A program made the translations under genes and the position numbers. Source: Thermoanaerobaculia bacterium (GTDB lineage Bacteria; Acidobacteriota; Thermoanaerobaculia; Multivoradales; Multivoraceae). From it: a stretch of 64,000 bases of DNA. Positions within the stretch are counted from its first letter, which is position 1. The number at the start of each line of letters is the position of its first letter. A model generated the notes under the pieces. That model had not been told where the DNA came from, did not search any database, and was given only the letters and a program-made list of their open reading frames with translations. This document shows, piece after piece, positions 34,231-43,207 of this stretch. The DNA lies in the NCBI GenBank assembly GCA_022826745.1, contig JAJDUI010000014.1, positions 1-64,000 on the forward strand, in the 5' to 3' direction.

Positions 34231-34436
34231 CGACGCCGTCCAGCCCGGGCTGGCGCCGGATGGCCGTCCCAGCGGGCTGGAGGCAAGCGACTGCCCATCC
34301 GTTCCCGCAACCACGGCCAACACGCAGCGCAGCCGACCGAAGCGAGCGCGGCCGCCCCCCTCACCCAGAGAGCGCGAGCGTCCGCAGGGACGGCCATCCG
34401 GCGTCAGCCCGGGCGGGTACAGGAACCGACGCCGTC
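34229..34436. repeat. Inverted-arm repeat element, copy 2
   Basis: The inner arms 34255-34270 and 34387-34402 are perfectly complementary (16 bp, GCCGGATGGCCGTCCC) but differ in sequence from the arms of copies 1 and 3. The interior keeps GCAGCCGACCGAAGCGAGCG. The whole is flanked by a direct repeat ACCGACGCCGTC at 34229-34240 and 34425-34436. It sits between the GST-like gene and the cytochrome gene, both minus strand. Confidence 0.78.
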
Positions 34437-34451
34437 TCACTCCGCGCGGCC

Positions 34452-35063
34452 TCAGACCTCGCGGATCCGCTGATACGAAGGGACTTCCTGCAGCCGCGTC
34501 CAGTAGCGCCGCACGTTGTCGCCGAAGTCGTCGATGCCGAGCGACTCCGCCAGCTTCAGGCCGTAGCCGACGCAGATGTCGGCGATCGTGAGGCGGTCGC
34601 AGCACAGAAAGTCGCGGCCGTCCGAGGTCGCCGACTCGACGAGCCGCAACCGGCCCAGGAACCACCGGCGGTAGTCCTCCGCGACCTGCGGCACCCTCCG
34701 CTCCTCGGGCTCCAGCCGCGTGTAGCGGAGGAACAGCGTCTGCGGGAACGTCAGCGTCGCGTCGCTGTAGAACAGCCAGTTCAGGTACGCGCCGTAATCC
34801 GGGTCATCCACGTCGACGGCGAGCGGGGTCGGACCGTAACGGTCGACCAGGTACTTCGCGATTCCCGAGGACTCCGTCATGTGGACGTGGCCGTCGATCA
34901 TGTAGGGAACCGTGCCGAGGAGGTTGGTGCCAAGGTAGTCCTTCTTGAACACGCGCGGCGGGAAGGGCAGGACGTGCAGGTCGTAGTCGATGCCCATCTC
35001 CTCCAGCGTCCAGACGGCACGCAGCGACCGGGCGCCCTGGCAGTGGTAGAGCTGAATCGTCAC
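34452..35063 (-). CDS. Glutathione S-transferase family protein
   Basis: 203 aa starting at a GTG that overlaps the hydratase stop (GTGA). The N-terminal thioredoxin-like half has LYHCQGARSLRAVWTLEEMGIDYDLHVL and VPYMIDGHVHMTESSGIAKYLVD, including the usual E-S pair that binds the glutathione gamma-glutamyl group; the C-terminal half is helical. It ends the acyl-CoA operon, so a role in handling reactive acyl or unsaturated intermediates is possible, but the substrate is not determinable. Confidence 0.82.
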   Translation of the reverse strand: MTIQLYHCQGARSLRAVWTLEEMGIDYDLHVLPFPPRVFKKDYLGTNLLGTVPYMIDGHVHMTESSGIAKYLVDRYGPTPLAVDVDDPDYGAYLNWLFYSDATLTFPQTLFLRYTRLEPEERRVPQVAEDYRRWFLGRLRLVESATSDGRDFLCCDRLTIADICVGYGLKLAESLGIDDFGDNVRRYWTRLQEVPSYQRIREV

Positions 35064-35863
35064 GAGGACTCACCGCCGGATCCGACGGCCACGGCCCAAC
35101 TCGGCTTGCGCTTCTCGCGGAATGCCGCCATGCCCTCGGCCGCCTCCTCGCCCTGGAACATGCGACGGCTCCAGCCCTGGGTCAGCTCGAACCCCTCGGC
35201 CAGCGAGATGTCCGGCACCGCCCGCACCAGCTTCTTGCACTCGACGACCGCCGTCGGGCCGCCCAGGTTGATCGCGTCGATCTCCTCCTGGACCACCGAC
35301 CACAGGTCGTCGCGCGGCACCGCCTTGTGGGCCAGGCCGTACTCGACCGCCTGCCGGCCGTCGAAGCGGTCGCCGGTCAGGAACAGCCTCATGCCGTGGT
35401 GCGGTCCCAGCTTGCGCAGACAGACGACGGCGATGATCGCCGGGATGACGCCGATCCGCACTTCACTGAAGCTGAACATCGCCTCCTCGGCGGTGATGAC
35501 CAGGTCCGAGGCCGCGACCATGCCCAGGCCGCCGGCGAAGGCATGGCCGTTCACCGCGGCGATCACGGGCTTCTCACCCTCCCAGATCGCGGTCAGCAGG
35601 TCCGGATAGGGCACGACCCGGTCCGACTCGCCCTCGCCGGGCTGGCGCTTGAGGTCGGCCCCCGAGCAGAAGCCCTTGCCGGCGCCCGTGATCACGATCG
35701 AACGAACGGCGTCGTCGGCCTGGGCCGCCGCCAGGTGGTCGTAGACCTCGGTGATCAAGCCTGGCGACAGCGCGTTGCGCCGCTCGGGACGGTTGAGCGT
35801 GATGAGGGCCGCGCCATTGCGGACCTCGTAGAGCGTGAATTCGGTCCCCGGCTGGTTCGACAT
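35060..35863 (-). CDS. Enoyl-CoA hydratase/isomerase family protein
   Basis: 267 aa from the second ATG (35863); the first ATG, 6 nt upstream, overlaps the GGAGGAGG ribosome site and is less likely. Crotonase-fold landmarks are ALITLNRPERRNALS, the oxyanion-hole strand GAGKGFCSGADLK and NGHAFAGGLGMVAASDLVI, followed by FSFSEVRIGVIPA, where the catalytic Glu sits. In this operon it would hydrate the unsaturated product of the biotin carboxylase pair, as methylglutaconyl-CoA hydratase does in leucine breakdown; the exact substrate is inferred. Confidence 0.85.
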   Translation of the reverse strand: MSNQPGTEFTLYEVRNGAALITLNRPERRNALSPGLITEVYDHLAAAQADDAVRSIVITGAGKGFCSGADLKRQPGEGESDRVVPYPDLLTAIWEGEKPVIAAVNGHAFAGGLGMVAASDLVITAEEAMFSFSEVRIGVIPAIIAVVCLRKLGPHHGMRLFLTGDRFDGRQAVEYGLAHKAVPRDDLWSVVQEEIDAINLGGPTAVVECKKLVRAVPDISLAEGFELTQGWSRRMFQGEEAAEGMAAFREKRKPSWAVAVGSGGESS

Positions 35864-35893
35864 TCCCATCCTCCTCCGGCAACCCTCGGGCTG

Positions 35894-37897
35894 CTATGCC
35901 GCGTCCTCGTCGATCACCACCAGGAGTTCGCCGTTCCCCACCTGCTCGCCCTCGCCGACGCGGAACTCGGAAACCGTGCCCGGCTCCGGCGCGGTCACGC
36001 GGTGCTCCATCTTCATCGCTTCCAGAACCAGAAGGAGTTGACCCGACTCGACCCGATCCCCGACCGCGACGTGGGTCGAGATCACCTTGCCCGGCATCGG
36101 CGCGGTCAGGCCGCCGGCGACGGCTTCCAGGCCGGCGACCGGGAAGCGCGGCAGTTCCCGCAGCTCGACGTCGCCCCGCGGACCGTGGACTAGCCAGCGA
36201 TCGCCGTCGGCCGTGACGGTCGAGCGGAACCTGCCGCCGTCGATCACGACTTCGACACCGTCCCCGGTCCGCCGCCGGAATTCGACTGTGTGCCCGCTCG
36301 GCTCGCCGTCACCCGCCACGGCACGCGTATCGAACCGGCCGTCGCGCTGGATCCGGTACTCGATCCGCAGCGCGTCGCCGGCGCCGGTCTCGAACTCCGC
36401 CCGCTCGTAGGGCATGACCGTGTTGCGCCAACCGCTGACGATCGTCGGATGGATGCGGGCGGCCCGCCTGCGGTCATGCTGGGCGGCCATCGCCGCGCAG
36501 ATCCCCGCGGCGACCACCTCGTCCGTCGACGGCCGGCGCACGGGCTCGGGCGCCACCCGTTCGATGAAATCGGTCGTCGTGTCGCCGGCCAGATACTCGG
36601 GCGACCGCAGCGTCGCCACCAGGAAATCCCGGTTCGTCCGAATGCCCTGAACCCGCGTCGTCTCCAGCACCCGGGCAAGCCGCAGCGCCGCCTCGCGGCG
36701 GGTGGCCGCGCCGACGATCGCCTTCGCCAGCATCGGATCGAACTCGATGCCCACGTCGCTGCCGCTCTCGATCCCGGAGTCGAAGCGCGCGTTCATCCCC
36801 GGCGCCGGCTGCCAGCACTGCACCTGCCCGGTCTGGGGCAGGAAGTCGTTCGCCGGGTCCTCGGCGTAGAGCCGCGCCTCGATCGCGTGACCGCGGATCG
36901 CCAGGTCGTCCTGGCCGAAGCCGAGACGTTCCCCCTGGGCGATGCGCAGTTGCTCGCGGACCAGGTCGAGCCCCGTGATCTCCTCGGTCACCGGATGCTC
37001 GACCTGCAGCCGGGTGTTCACCTCCAGGAACCAGAAGTCGGTCGGAGCGGAGCCGTCCGCCGGCTGCTCGACCAGGAACTCCACCGTCCCCGCCGAGGCG
37101 TAGCCGATCGCCTGGCCGGCGGCCACCGCCGCGGCCCCCATGCGCGCTCGCAGCTCGTCGCTCACGACGGGAGACGGCGCCTCCTCGATGATCTTCTGGT
37201 GGCGGCGCTGGATCGAGCACTCGCGCTCGAAGCAGTGGACGAGGTTGCCATGCAGGTCGCCCAGGATCTGGATCTCGACGTGCCGTGACGAGGCCAGCCA
37301 ACGCTCCAGAAACACGGTACCGTCGCCGAACGCGGCCGCCGCCTCACGCCGCGCGCCCTCGACGGCGGCCTCGAGTTCGCTCTCCGACTCGACCACCCGC
37401 ATGCCGCGGCCGCCGCCGCCGGCCGCCGCCTTGACCAGGGCCGGGAAGCCGACTTCCGCCGCCGCGGCGGCCAGGTTGGTGTCTTCGTCGAGTTCGACCG
37501 CCTGAAGCGTCGGCACCTTCGCCTCGCCCATCAGCTCCTTTGCCGAGAGCTTGTCGCCCATCGCGGCGATCGCCTCGGGCGACGGACCGACCCAGACCAG
37601 GCCCGCGTCGGTCACCGCGCGGGCGAAGTCCGCGTTCTCGGACAGGAAGCCGTAGCCCGGATGCACCGCATCGGCGCCGGTGCGCGCCGCCGCGGCCAGC
37701 ACCTTCTCGATGTCCAGATAGGTCTCGGCCGACGAGCGCCCGTCGAGCGCCACGCCAACGTCGGCCTCGGCCACGAAGGGGGCATCGGCGTCGCCGTCGG
37801 CGTACACGGCGACCGTCGCGATCCCCATCTCGCGCGCCGAACGGAAGATCCGCCGCGCGATCTCACCGCGATTGGCGACCAGGAGCCGCGTGATCAT
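35894..37897 (-). CDS. Acyl-CoA carboxylase alpha subunit (biotin carboxylase + BCCP)
   Basis: A 667-aa protein with the complete biotin-carboxylase unit (VANRGEIARRIFRSAREMGI at the start; ATP-grasp loop KAAAGGGGRGMRVV near 165; ECSIQRRHQKIIEE; FLEVNTRLQVEHPVTEEITGLDLV) and a C-terminal biotinyl domain with EAMKMEH, whose Lys is the biotin site. The length and layout fit the alpha subunits of methylcrotonyl-, geranyl- or propionyl-CoA carboxylase. Its partner lies immediately upstream. The hydratase downstream favours a 3-methylcrotonyl-CoA or geranyl-CoA substrate over propionyl-CoA. Confidence 0.88.
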   Translation of the reverse strand: MITRLLVANRGEIARRIFRSAREMGIATVAVYADGDADAPFVAEADVGVALDGRSSAETYLDIEKVLAAAARTGADAVHPGYGFLSENADFARAVTDAGLVWVGPSPEAIAAMGDKLSAKELMGEAKVPTLQAVELDEDTNLAAAAAEVGFPALVKAAAGGGGRGMRVVESESELEAAVEGARREAAAAFGDGTVFLERWLASSRHVEIQILGDLHGNLVHCFERECSIQRRHQKIIEEAPSPVVSDELRARMGAAAVAAGQAIGYASAGTVEFLVEQPADGSAPTDFWFLEVNTRLQVEHPVTEEITGLDLVREQLRIAQGERLGFGQDDLAIRGHAIEARLYAEDPANDFLPQTGQVQCWQPAPGMNARFDSGIESGSDVGIEFDPMLAKAIVGAATRREAALRLARVLETTRVQGIRTNRDFLVATLRSPEYLAGDTTTDFIERVAPEPVRRPSTDEVVAAGICAAMAAQHDRRRAARIHPTIVSGWRNTVMPYERAEFETGAGDALRIEYRIQRDGRFDTRAVAGDGEPSGHTVEFRRRTGDGVEVVIDGGRFRSTVTADGDRWLVHGPRGDVELRELPRFPVAGLEAVAGGLTAPMPGKVISTHVAVGDRVESGQLLLVLEAMKMEHRVTAPEPGTVSEFRVGEGEQVGNGELLVVIDEDAA

Positions 37898-37918
37898 GCG
37901 GACCTCACCGCGCCGCCC

Positions 37919-39550
37919 TCACATCCTGAAGACGGCATAGCCCTTGGCCCCTTCGACCGCCCGGCTGTGGCAAGCGGAAAGCGACAGGCCTAGCACCGTA
38001 CGCGTGTCGCGCGGGTCGATCATCCCGTCGTCGGAGACCCGGGAGGTCGCGTAGAGGCCCAGCGAGCGCTTCTCGGCCCAGTGGATGACGCCGGCGGCCC
38101 GTTTCCGGTCCGCCTCCTCGTCGAACGGGATTCCGCGCCGCTGCGCCGCCCGCCGAGTCACGATCGTCATCACGCCGGCCATCTGCTCCGGGCCCATTAC
38201 CGCGATCTTCGCGGTCGGCCAGATGTAGGTGAACCGCGTGCCATAGGCGCGGCCGCTCATGCCGTAGTTGCCGGCGCCGTAGGAAGCGCCGACGATCACC
38301 GAGAGATGCGGCACGGTGGAGTTCGCGACCGCGTTGATCATCTTCGAGCCGTTCTTCGTGATCCCGCCCTGCTCATAGTCCGTACCCACGATGTAGCCGG
38401 TGATGTTGTGCAGGAAGAGCAGCGGCACGTCGATCTGGTTGCAGAGCTGAATGAACTGGGTCGCCTTCTCCGCCGACTCCGAAAACAGCGCGCCGTTGTT
38501 GCCCAGGATGCCCACCGGGTAGCCGTGGATCGACGACCATCCGCACACCAGGGTCGGCCCGTAGAGCGGCTTGAACTCCTCGAAGCGCGAACCATCGACG
38601 ACCCGGCCGATCACCTCGCGGATGTCGAGCGGCGAGCGCAGGTCACGCGAGACGAGGCCGAGCAACTCCTCGGGATCGAGCACCGGATCGTCGGGCGGCA
38701 GGCTCGGACCCGGGCCTTCCTTGCGCCAGTTCAGGTGGGCGATCACGTCGCGGCAAAGGCGAATTCCGTCCATCTCGTCCTGGGCCAGGTAGTCGCCCAG
38801 GCCCGAGACGCGGCAGTGCATGTCGGCACCGCCGATGCTCTCCGGTTCCGCGTCCTCGCCGGTCGCCATCTTGACCAGGGGCGGACCGCCGAGCGAGACC
38901 ATCGCCTGGTTCTTGACGAAGATGTTGTAGTCGCTCATCCCCGGCTGGTACGCCCCGCCCGCGGTCGAGGCGCCGAAGACGATCGACACCGTCGGAATCC
39001 GCATCTTCGAGAGCTCGGAGATCTCGTAGAAGAGGCGGCCGGACTCGGCGAAGTGGCCGAGCGTGCGCTTCGTCTGCGCGTCCGGATCGTCGCCCGTGTT
39101 GCCCCGCAGGTCGGCGCCCGCGGACTCGACGAACTGGACATAGGGCAAACGGTTCACCCGAGCGATCTCGAGGCCGCGCATCAGCTTCTTCGAGTTGAAC
39201 TCGTTGAAGGCACCGGCCCGCACCGACGGGTCGTGGCCGAGGATCACGCACTCCGTGCCCGAGATGACGCCGACGCCGAGCACGAAGCCCGAGCCGACCG
39301 TGTAGTACGAGTTCCAGGCCGCGAGCGGCGAGATCTCGAGGAACGGGCTGTCGCGGTCGAGGGCGTTCGCCACACGCTCGCGCACCGGCAGCCTGCCGCG
39401 GCTCCGAAGGCGGTTCATCGCCTCCGGCCCACCGCCGCCGGACACCTGCTCGAGCAGGGCGTTGACCTGGTCGATCTGCTCCAGGATGTCGGTGCGGTTC
39501 TTCCTGAACTGTTCCGACCGGACGTCGACGTTGGATCTGAGAGCCTGCAT
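37919..39550 (-). CDS. Acyl-CoA carboxylase beta subunit (carboxyltransferase)
   Basis: A 543-aa carboxyltransferase with both crotonase-like halves: N-terminal GVGVISGTECVILGHDPSVRAGAF and FGASTAGGAYQPGMSDYNIF, and C-terminal LLFLHNITGYIVGTDYEQGGITKNGSKMI and VIVGASYGAGNYGMSGRAY. The LFLHNITG region is of the methylcrotonyl/geranyl-CoA carboxylase type rather than the acetyl-CoA type. It transfers CO2 from biotin on the alpha subunit to the acyl-CoA. It lies 21 nt upstream of the alpha gene; the two form an operon. Confidence 0.87.
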   Translation of the reverse strand: MQALRSNVDVRSEQFRKNRTDILEQIDQVNALLEQVSGGGGPEAMNRLRSRGRLPVRERVANALDRDSPFLEISPLAAWNSYYTVGSGFVLGVGVISGTECVILGHDPSVRAGAFNEFNSKKLMRGLEIARVNRLPYVQFVESAGADLRGNTGDDPDAQTKRTLGHFAESGRLFYEISELSKMRIPTVSIVFGASTAGGAYQPGMSDYNIFVKNQAMVSLGGPPLVKMATGEDAEPESIGGADMHCRVSGLGDYLAQDEMDGIRLCRDVIAHLNWRKEGPGPSLPPDDPVLDPEELLGLVSRDLRSPLDIREVIGRVVDGSRFEEFKPLYGPTLVCGWSSIHGYPVGILGNNGALFSESAEKATQFIQLCNQIDVPLLFLHNITGYIVGTDYEQGGITKNGSKMINAVANSTVPHLSVIVGASYGAGNYGMSGRAYGTRFTYIWPTAKIAVMGPEQMAGVMTIVTRRAAQRRGIPFDEEADRKRAAGVIHWAEKRSLGLYATSRVSDDGMIDPRDTRTVLGLSLSACHSRAVEGAKGYAVFRM

Positions 39551-39621
39551 GCGCTAACCGCCCCACTGAGCGCGGAGCGGCGAAGGGAAGTCTGCGTGAA
39601 GAGCGGCGATCATGTCAGATC

Positions 39622-41223
39622 TCAGGCCGCGCTGTAGGCCCCCTTCCGCCACTCCTCCACCAGGACGAACTTCTGGATCTTGCCGGACGGCGTCAGCGGG
39701 AACTCATCCACGCGGTACCAGGCCTTGGGGGTCTTCTGCGGCGACAGGTTCTCGCGGCAGTAGGTGTGGAGTTCCGCGTCCGAGACCGGGTCGGCCGGGT
39801 CCGCGTCGCGAACGAAGGCGCCGACGATCTCGCCCCAGCGCTCGTCCGGCAGGCCGACGACCGCGACATCCGCGACCTGGGGATGCTCGAACAGCAGTTC
39901 CTCGATCTCCCGCGGGTAGATGTTCTCGCCGCCGCGGATGATCATGTCCCTCAGCCGGCCGGTGATCGTCGTGTAGCCGCGATCGTCCATCGTCACCAGG
40001 TCGCCGGTGTGCAGCCAGCCGTCCTCGTCGATCGTCTCGGCCGTCCTGTCGGGCATCTCGAAGTACCCGAGCATCACGAGATACCCGCGGCAGCAGAGTT
40101 CGCCGGCCTCGCCGATCGGCACGGTGGCGCCGGTCTCGGGGTCGATCACCTTCATCTCGGTCTGCGGCAGCACCGGACCGAGGGTGTTCGCCTTGTCTTC
40201 CTCGCTGTCGTCCGGCTTCATCAGCGTCACGCCCGGCGACGCCTCCGTCTGGCCGTAGATGATCGAGAACTGCACCCCGAGCGTGCTCTCGATCCGGCGC
40301 ACCAGGTCGGCCGGCACCGTCGCGCCACCCGAACAGACGGTGTGGACAGACGACAGGTCGCGGCTGGCGAAGTCGGGATGCTCCATCACCGCGATCAGCA
40401 TCGTCGGCACGCCGAGCAGGTGCGTGGCGCGCAGCTCCTCGATCAGCGCCAGCATGAGCCCCGGCTCGAACATGACCAGGTTCACCAGGGTCGCCTGGTG
40501 CTGGCAGGGACCGAGGACGCCCAGCACGCAGCCACCCGTGTGGAACAGGGGCATCGGGTTGACGTAGGCGTCGCCGGGCCTGACACCGAGGCGTTCGGCG
40601 GTGAAACGGGCGTTGTTCGTGATCCCCCGGTGATGAAGGTAGGCACCCTTGGGGAAACCGGTGGTGCCCGACGTGTACTGGATCTGGACCGGGTCGTCCG
40701 GGCTCACTTCGGGAAGCTCGACGCCGTCCGGCGCCGAGGCCACGAACTCCTCGAACTCGTCGAACGGGATGATCTCGCGCAATTCCGGCAGACCGTCCGC
40801 CACCTGCTTCAGCGACTCCTCCATCGGGTTGCCGCGGAACGAGCGCAGGTAGAAGATGCCGGACGACCGCGACTGGCGCAGCACGTACTCGAGTTCCTTC
40901 GGCTGGTACGCCGGGTTGACCGTCACCAGGACCACGCCGGCCAGGCCCGCGCCGTACTCGAGCAGCACCCACTCCGGGATGTTCGGCGCCCAGACCGCGA
41001 CCCGCTCGCCCTTCTCGAAGCGTACGGCCAGCGCCCGCGCCACGCGCTCCGCGTCGGCCAGAAGCTCGGCGTAGGTCCAGGTTCGCCGCTCGCCCGGCAC
41101 GCCCTCGATCAGGGCTACCGTGTTCGGGGCCTTGGCCGCGGCGTCGCGCAGGATGCCGCCGACCGTCGTCTCGAGGACGGGTGAACTGGTGTCGGCGGGA
41201 ACGTAGCTCTCGGTCAGCGCCAT
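39622..41223 (-). CDS. AMP-forming acyl-CoA synthetase
   Basis: 533 aa from the ATG at 41223, which follows GAGAGGAG; an upstream in-frame ATG is rejected. ANL-superfamily motifs are present: IQYTSGTTGFPKGAYLHHRG (P-loop), YGQTEASPGVTLMKP, and DGWLHTGDLVTMDDRGYTTITGRLRDMIIRGGENIYPREIE with the hinge and catalytic Lys in PSGKIQKFVL. It activates a carboxylic acid to its CoA ester with ATP and is the first gene of the acyl-CoA operon, so it likely feeds the carboxylase. Confidence 0.88.
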   Translation of the reverse strand: MALTESYVPADTSSPVLETTVGGILRDAAAKAPNTVALIEGVPGERRTWTYAELLADAERVARALAVRFEKGERVAVWAPNIPEWVLLEYGAGLAGVVLVTVNPAYQPKELEYVLRQSRSSGIFYLRSFRGNPMEESLKQVADGLPELREIIPFDEFEEFVASAPDGVELPEVSPDDPVQIQYTSGTTGFPKGAYLHHRGITNNARFTAERLGVRPGDAYVNPMPLFHTGGCVLGVLGPCQHQATLVNLVMFEPGLMLALIEELRATHLLGVPTMLIAVMEHPDFASRDLSSVHTVCSGGATVPADLVRRIESTLGVQFSIIYGQTEASPGVTLMKPDDSEEDKANTLGPVLPQTEMKVIDPETGATVPIGEAGELCCRGYLVMLGYFEMPDRTAETIDEDGWLHTGDLVTMDDRGYTTITGRLRDMIIRGGENIYPREIEELLFEHPQVADVAVVGLPDERWGEIVGAFVRDADPADPVSDAELHTYCRENLSPQKTPKAWYRVDEFPLTPSGKIQKFVLVEEWRKGAYSAA

Positions 41224-41282
41224 CGTTGGTTCTCCTCTCGTTCCGGACACGGAATCGTAGCCGCTTGCTACCCTCCGCGCCC

Positions 41283-42275
41283 ATGACCAACCAAGTCGCC
41301 GAGAAAGTCCTCGATTCGCTCTACCGGGTCGTCGTACCGCTGCCGCGGAATCCGCTGAAGGAAGTGAACTGCTACGTCCTCGCCGAGGACGACCGCTGGC
41401 TCGTCATCGACACGGGCATGAACCGTCCCGAGTGCCGGGAGGTTATGACCGCGGGCCTCGACGAGATCGGCGTGGACCTCCAAAAGACGGACTTCCTGGC
41501 GACCCATCTCCACGCCGACCACCACGGCCTGATCCCGGACCTGCTGCGGCCCGGCCGTACGGCATCGATGGGCGCCATCGACGCGGCGGCAATGGGCCGG
41601 GCCCACGGCGGCTGGTCCGAGGACAGCCCGATGGGCGTGTACCTCCGGCGCAGCGGCTTCCCGCCCGAGGAACTCGCGGAGTCCTTCAAACGCCATCCTG
41701 GGGCCCGCTTCAGCGGCAGCCGCCACATCGACTACGCGCCCTTGGCCGAAGGCGACGTGATCGAGATCGCCGGCTACCGGCTGGAGGTCATCGACACGCC
41801 GGGACATACCTTCGGCCACATCTCCCTGTACGACCGGGCGAAGCGCCTGTTCATCGCCGGCGACCACATCCTGGGCGACATCACGCCCAACATCCAGGCC
41901 TGGGCCGACGATCACGACCCCCTGGGCCTCTACCTCGACAGCATCGCCAAGGTCGAGGCGCTCGACGTCGACCTCTGCCTGCCAGGCCACCGGAGTCTCA
42001 TCCACGACTTCAAGGGCCGCTGCCGCGAACTCCGTGAGCACCACGAAGTCCGCGGCCAGGAAGTCGTCGACATCCTGCGCGCGAACGGCGGCCGCAACGC
42101 CTACGAGACCGCGGCGTTGATGACCTGGGACATCCGCGCCAGGTCCTGGGACGACTTCCCGATCATGCAGCGCTGGTTCGCGACCGGCGAAGCGATCGCG
42201 CACTTGCGGTGGCTGGAGGACCTGGGAGAGCTGCAGCGGGAAGACGCGGGCGAGCGGATTCTGTACAGCGCCTGA
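41283..42275 (+). CDS. MBL-fold metallohydrolase
   Basis: A 330-aa protein. Metallo-beta-lactamase landmarks are NCYVLAEDDRWLVIDTG, the metal site THLHADHHG near residue 80, IDTPGHTFGHISLYD and FIAGDHILGDITP, with the later LCLPGHRSLI His. A C-terminal winged-helix-like region (YETAALMTWDI...AIAHLRWLEDLGELQRE) is typical of LACTB2-like hydrolases. It is divergent from the acyl-CoA synthetase with 59 bp between the starts, so a shared promoter region is likely. It could hydrolyse thioesters or lactones; the substrate is unknown. Confidence 0.83.
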   Translation: MTNQVAEKVLDSLYRVVVPLPRNPLKEVNCYVLAEDDRWLVIDTGMNRPECREVMTAGLDEIGVDLQKTDFLATHLHADHHGLIPDLLRPGRTASMGAIDAAAMGRAHGGWSEDSPMGVYLRRSGFPPEELAESFKRHPGARFSGSRHIDYAPLAEGDVIEIAGYRLEVIDTPGHTFGHISLYDRAKRLFIAGDHILGDITPNIQAWADDHDPLGLYLDSIAKVEALDVDLCLPGHRSLIHDFKGRCRELREHHEVRGQEVVDILRANGGRNAYETAALMTWDIRARSWDDFPIMQRWFATGEAIAHLRWLEDLGELQREDAGERILYSA

Positions 42276-42296
42276 CAGCGCCATCGAACCAGGCGA

Positions 42297-42557
42297 TCAC
42301 TCGAGCGGCGCGATCTTCCCCAGGTCTTCCGACTGCTGCCCGCGCTTCCAGGCCCGCCGCAACTCGTCCCGGTGCAGGGAGGCCCACTCCATCACCAGGC
42401 CGAGGGCACGCGGCGGGAGGCGACCCTTCAACATGGTCATCTTCTCGATGCCGATCAACGCGACCGCGCCGCCGTACCGGACGTGGAAGTGGGCGGGAGG
42501 TGTGTCTCCACACTCCATCTCGACGATGATTCCGTAGAAGCGACTGACTTCGATCAT
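42297..42557 (-). CDS. DUF4160 protein
   Basis: An 86-aa protein: FYGIIVEMECGDTPPAHFHVRYGGAVALIGI is the DUF4160 core, with ALGLVMEWASLHRDELRRAW helical at the end. The family usually pairs with a DUF2442 gene in a toxin-antitoxin-like module; no such partner is seen on either side, as only about 100 nt separate it from the acetyltransferase. It may be a remnant or act alone. It converges with the MBL gene. Confidence 0.75.
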   Translation of the reverse strand: MIEVSRFYGIIVEMECGDTPPAHFHVRYGGAVALIGIEKMTMLKGRLPPRALGLVMEWASLHRDELRRAWKRGQQSEDLGKIAPLE

Positions 42558-42655
42558 CGGCGCGGCAGCTCCTCGTTGTTCTCCAACGTGATCGCCAAGC
42601 GTACCAATGCGCTCCGCGACACGGACGGCGCCTCCTCTTTTCGCGGCACGGCGTC

Positions 42656-43207
42656 CTACTCGCTCTCCTCGTCCGCCGGAACCTCGCCGGCGGCCTCAAG
42701 CGCCAGACCCGCGGTCGTCGTGACCTTCGTGCTCGTCGGGATGTCCTCCGTCACGACGCAGTTCACGCCGATGAAGACGTCGTCGCCGATCTCGATCTTC
42801 CCGATCAGGCGACTGCCGGCGCCGACGAAGACGTTGTCGCCGAGAGTCGGCATCTGGTCCAGCCGCCTGCCGGTCGGAGCGCCGATCGTGACCTGGTGGA
42901 GCAGCGTGCCGTTCCGGCCGATGCGCACGCCGTGGCCGATCACCAGGCCGGTGCCGTGGCTGATGAACAGACCCGGTCCGATTCGGGCCCCAGGCGCGAT
43001 GTCCACGCTGGTGAGAAACAGCGAAAGCCGGCCGAAGAACGGCCCCAGGACCGGGACGCGACGGCTCTTGAACCAGTGGGCGATGCGGTAGAGGACGACC
43101 GCCTGGTAGCCGTTCTCGAACAGCAGCGACTCGATCACGTAGAAGGGGAACGGCTTCGTCTTGATCGCGCGCAACCGGCGCGTGTCCTCCCGCAGGTTCT
43201 TCATCAT
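42656..43207 (-). CDS. Serine O-acetyltransferase-like hexapeptide protein
   Basis: 183 aa beginning at one of two adjacent ATGs (43207 or 43204) that overlap the glycosyltransferase stop. A helical N-terminal part precedes a left-handed beta-helix of hexapeptide repeats (DIAPGARIGPGLFISHGTGLVIGHGVRIGRNGTLLHQVTIG, then IGDDVFIGVNCVVTEDIP), with the H in ISHGTG as likely catalytic base. It resembles CysE-type enzymes found in glycan clusters; given its coupling to a glycosyltransferase, sugar acetylation is more likely than cysteine synthesis. Confidence 0.8.
   Translation of the reverse strand: MMKNLREDTRRLRAIKTKPFPFYVIESLLFENGYQAVVLYRIAHWFKSRRVPVLGPFFGRLSLFLTSVDIAPGARIGPGLFISHGTGLVIGHGVRIGRNGTLLHQVTIGAPTGRRLDQMPTLGDNVFVGAGSRLIGKIEIGDDVFIGVNCVVTEDIPTSTKVTTTAGLALEAAGEVPADEESE

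Noticed and set aside
42297..42656. DUF4160/DUF2442 toxin-antitoxin-like pair
   Set aside because: Only the DUF4160 gene is present; the 98-nt gap to the acetyltransferase has no room for the partner.
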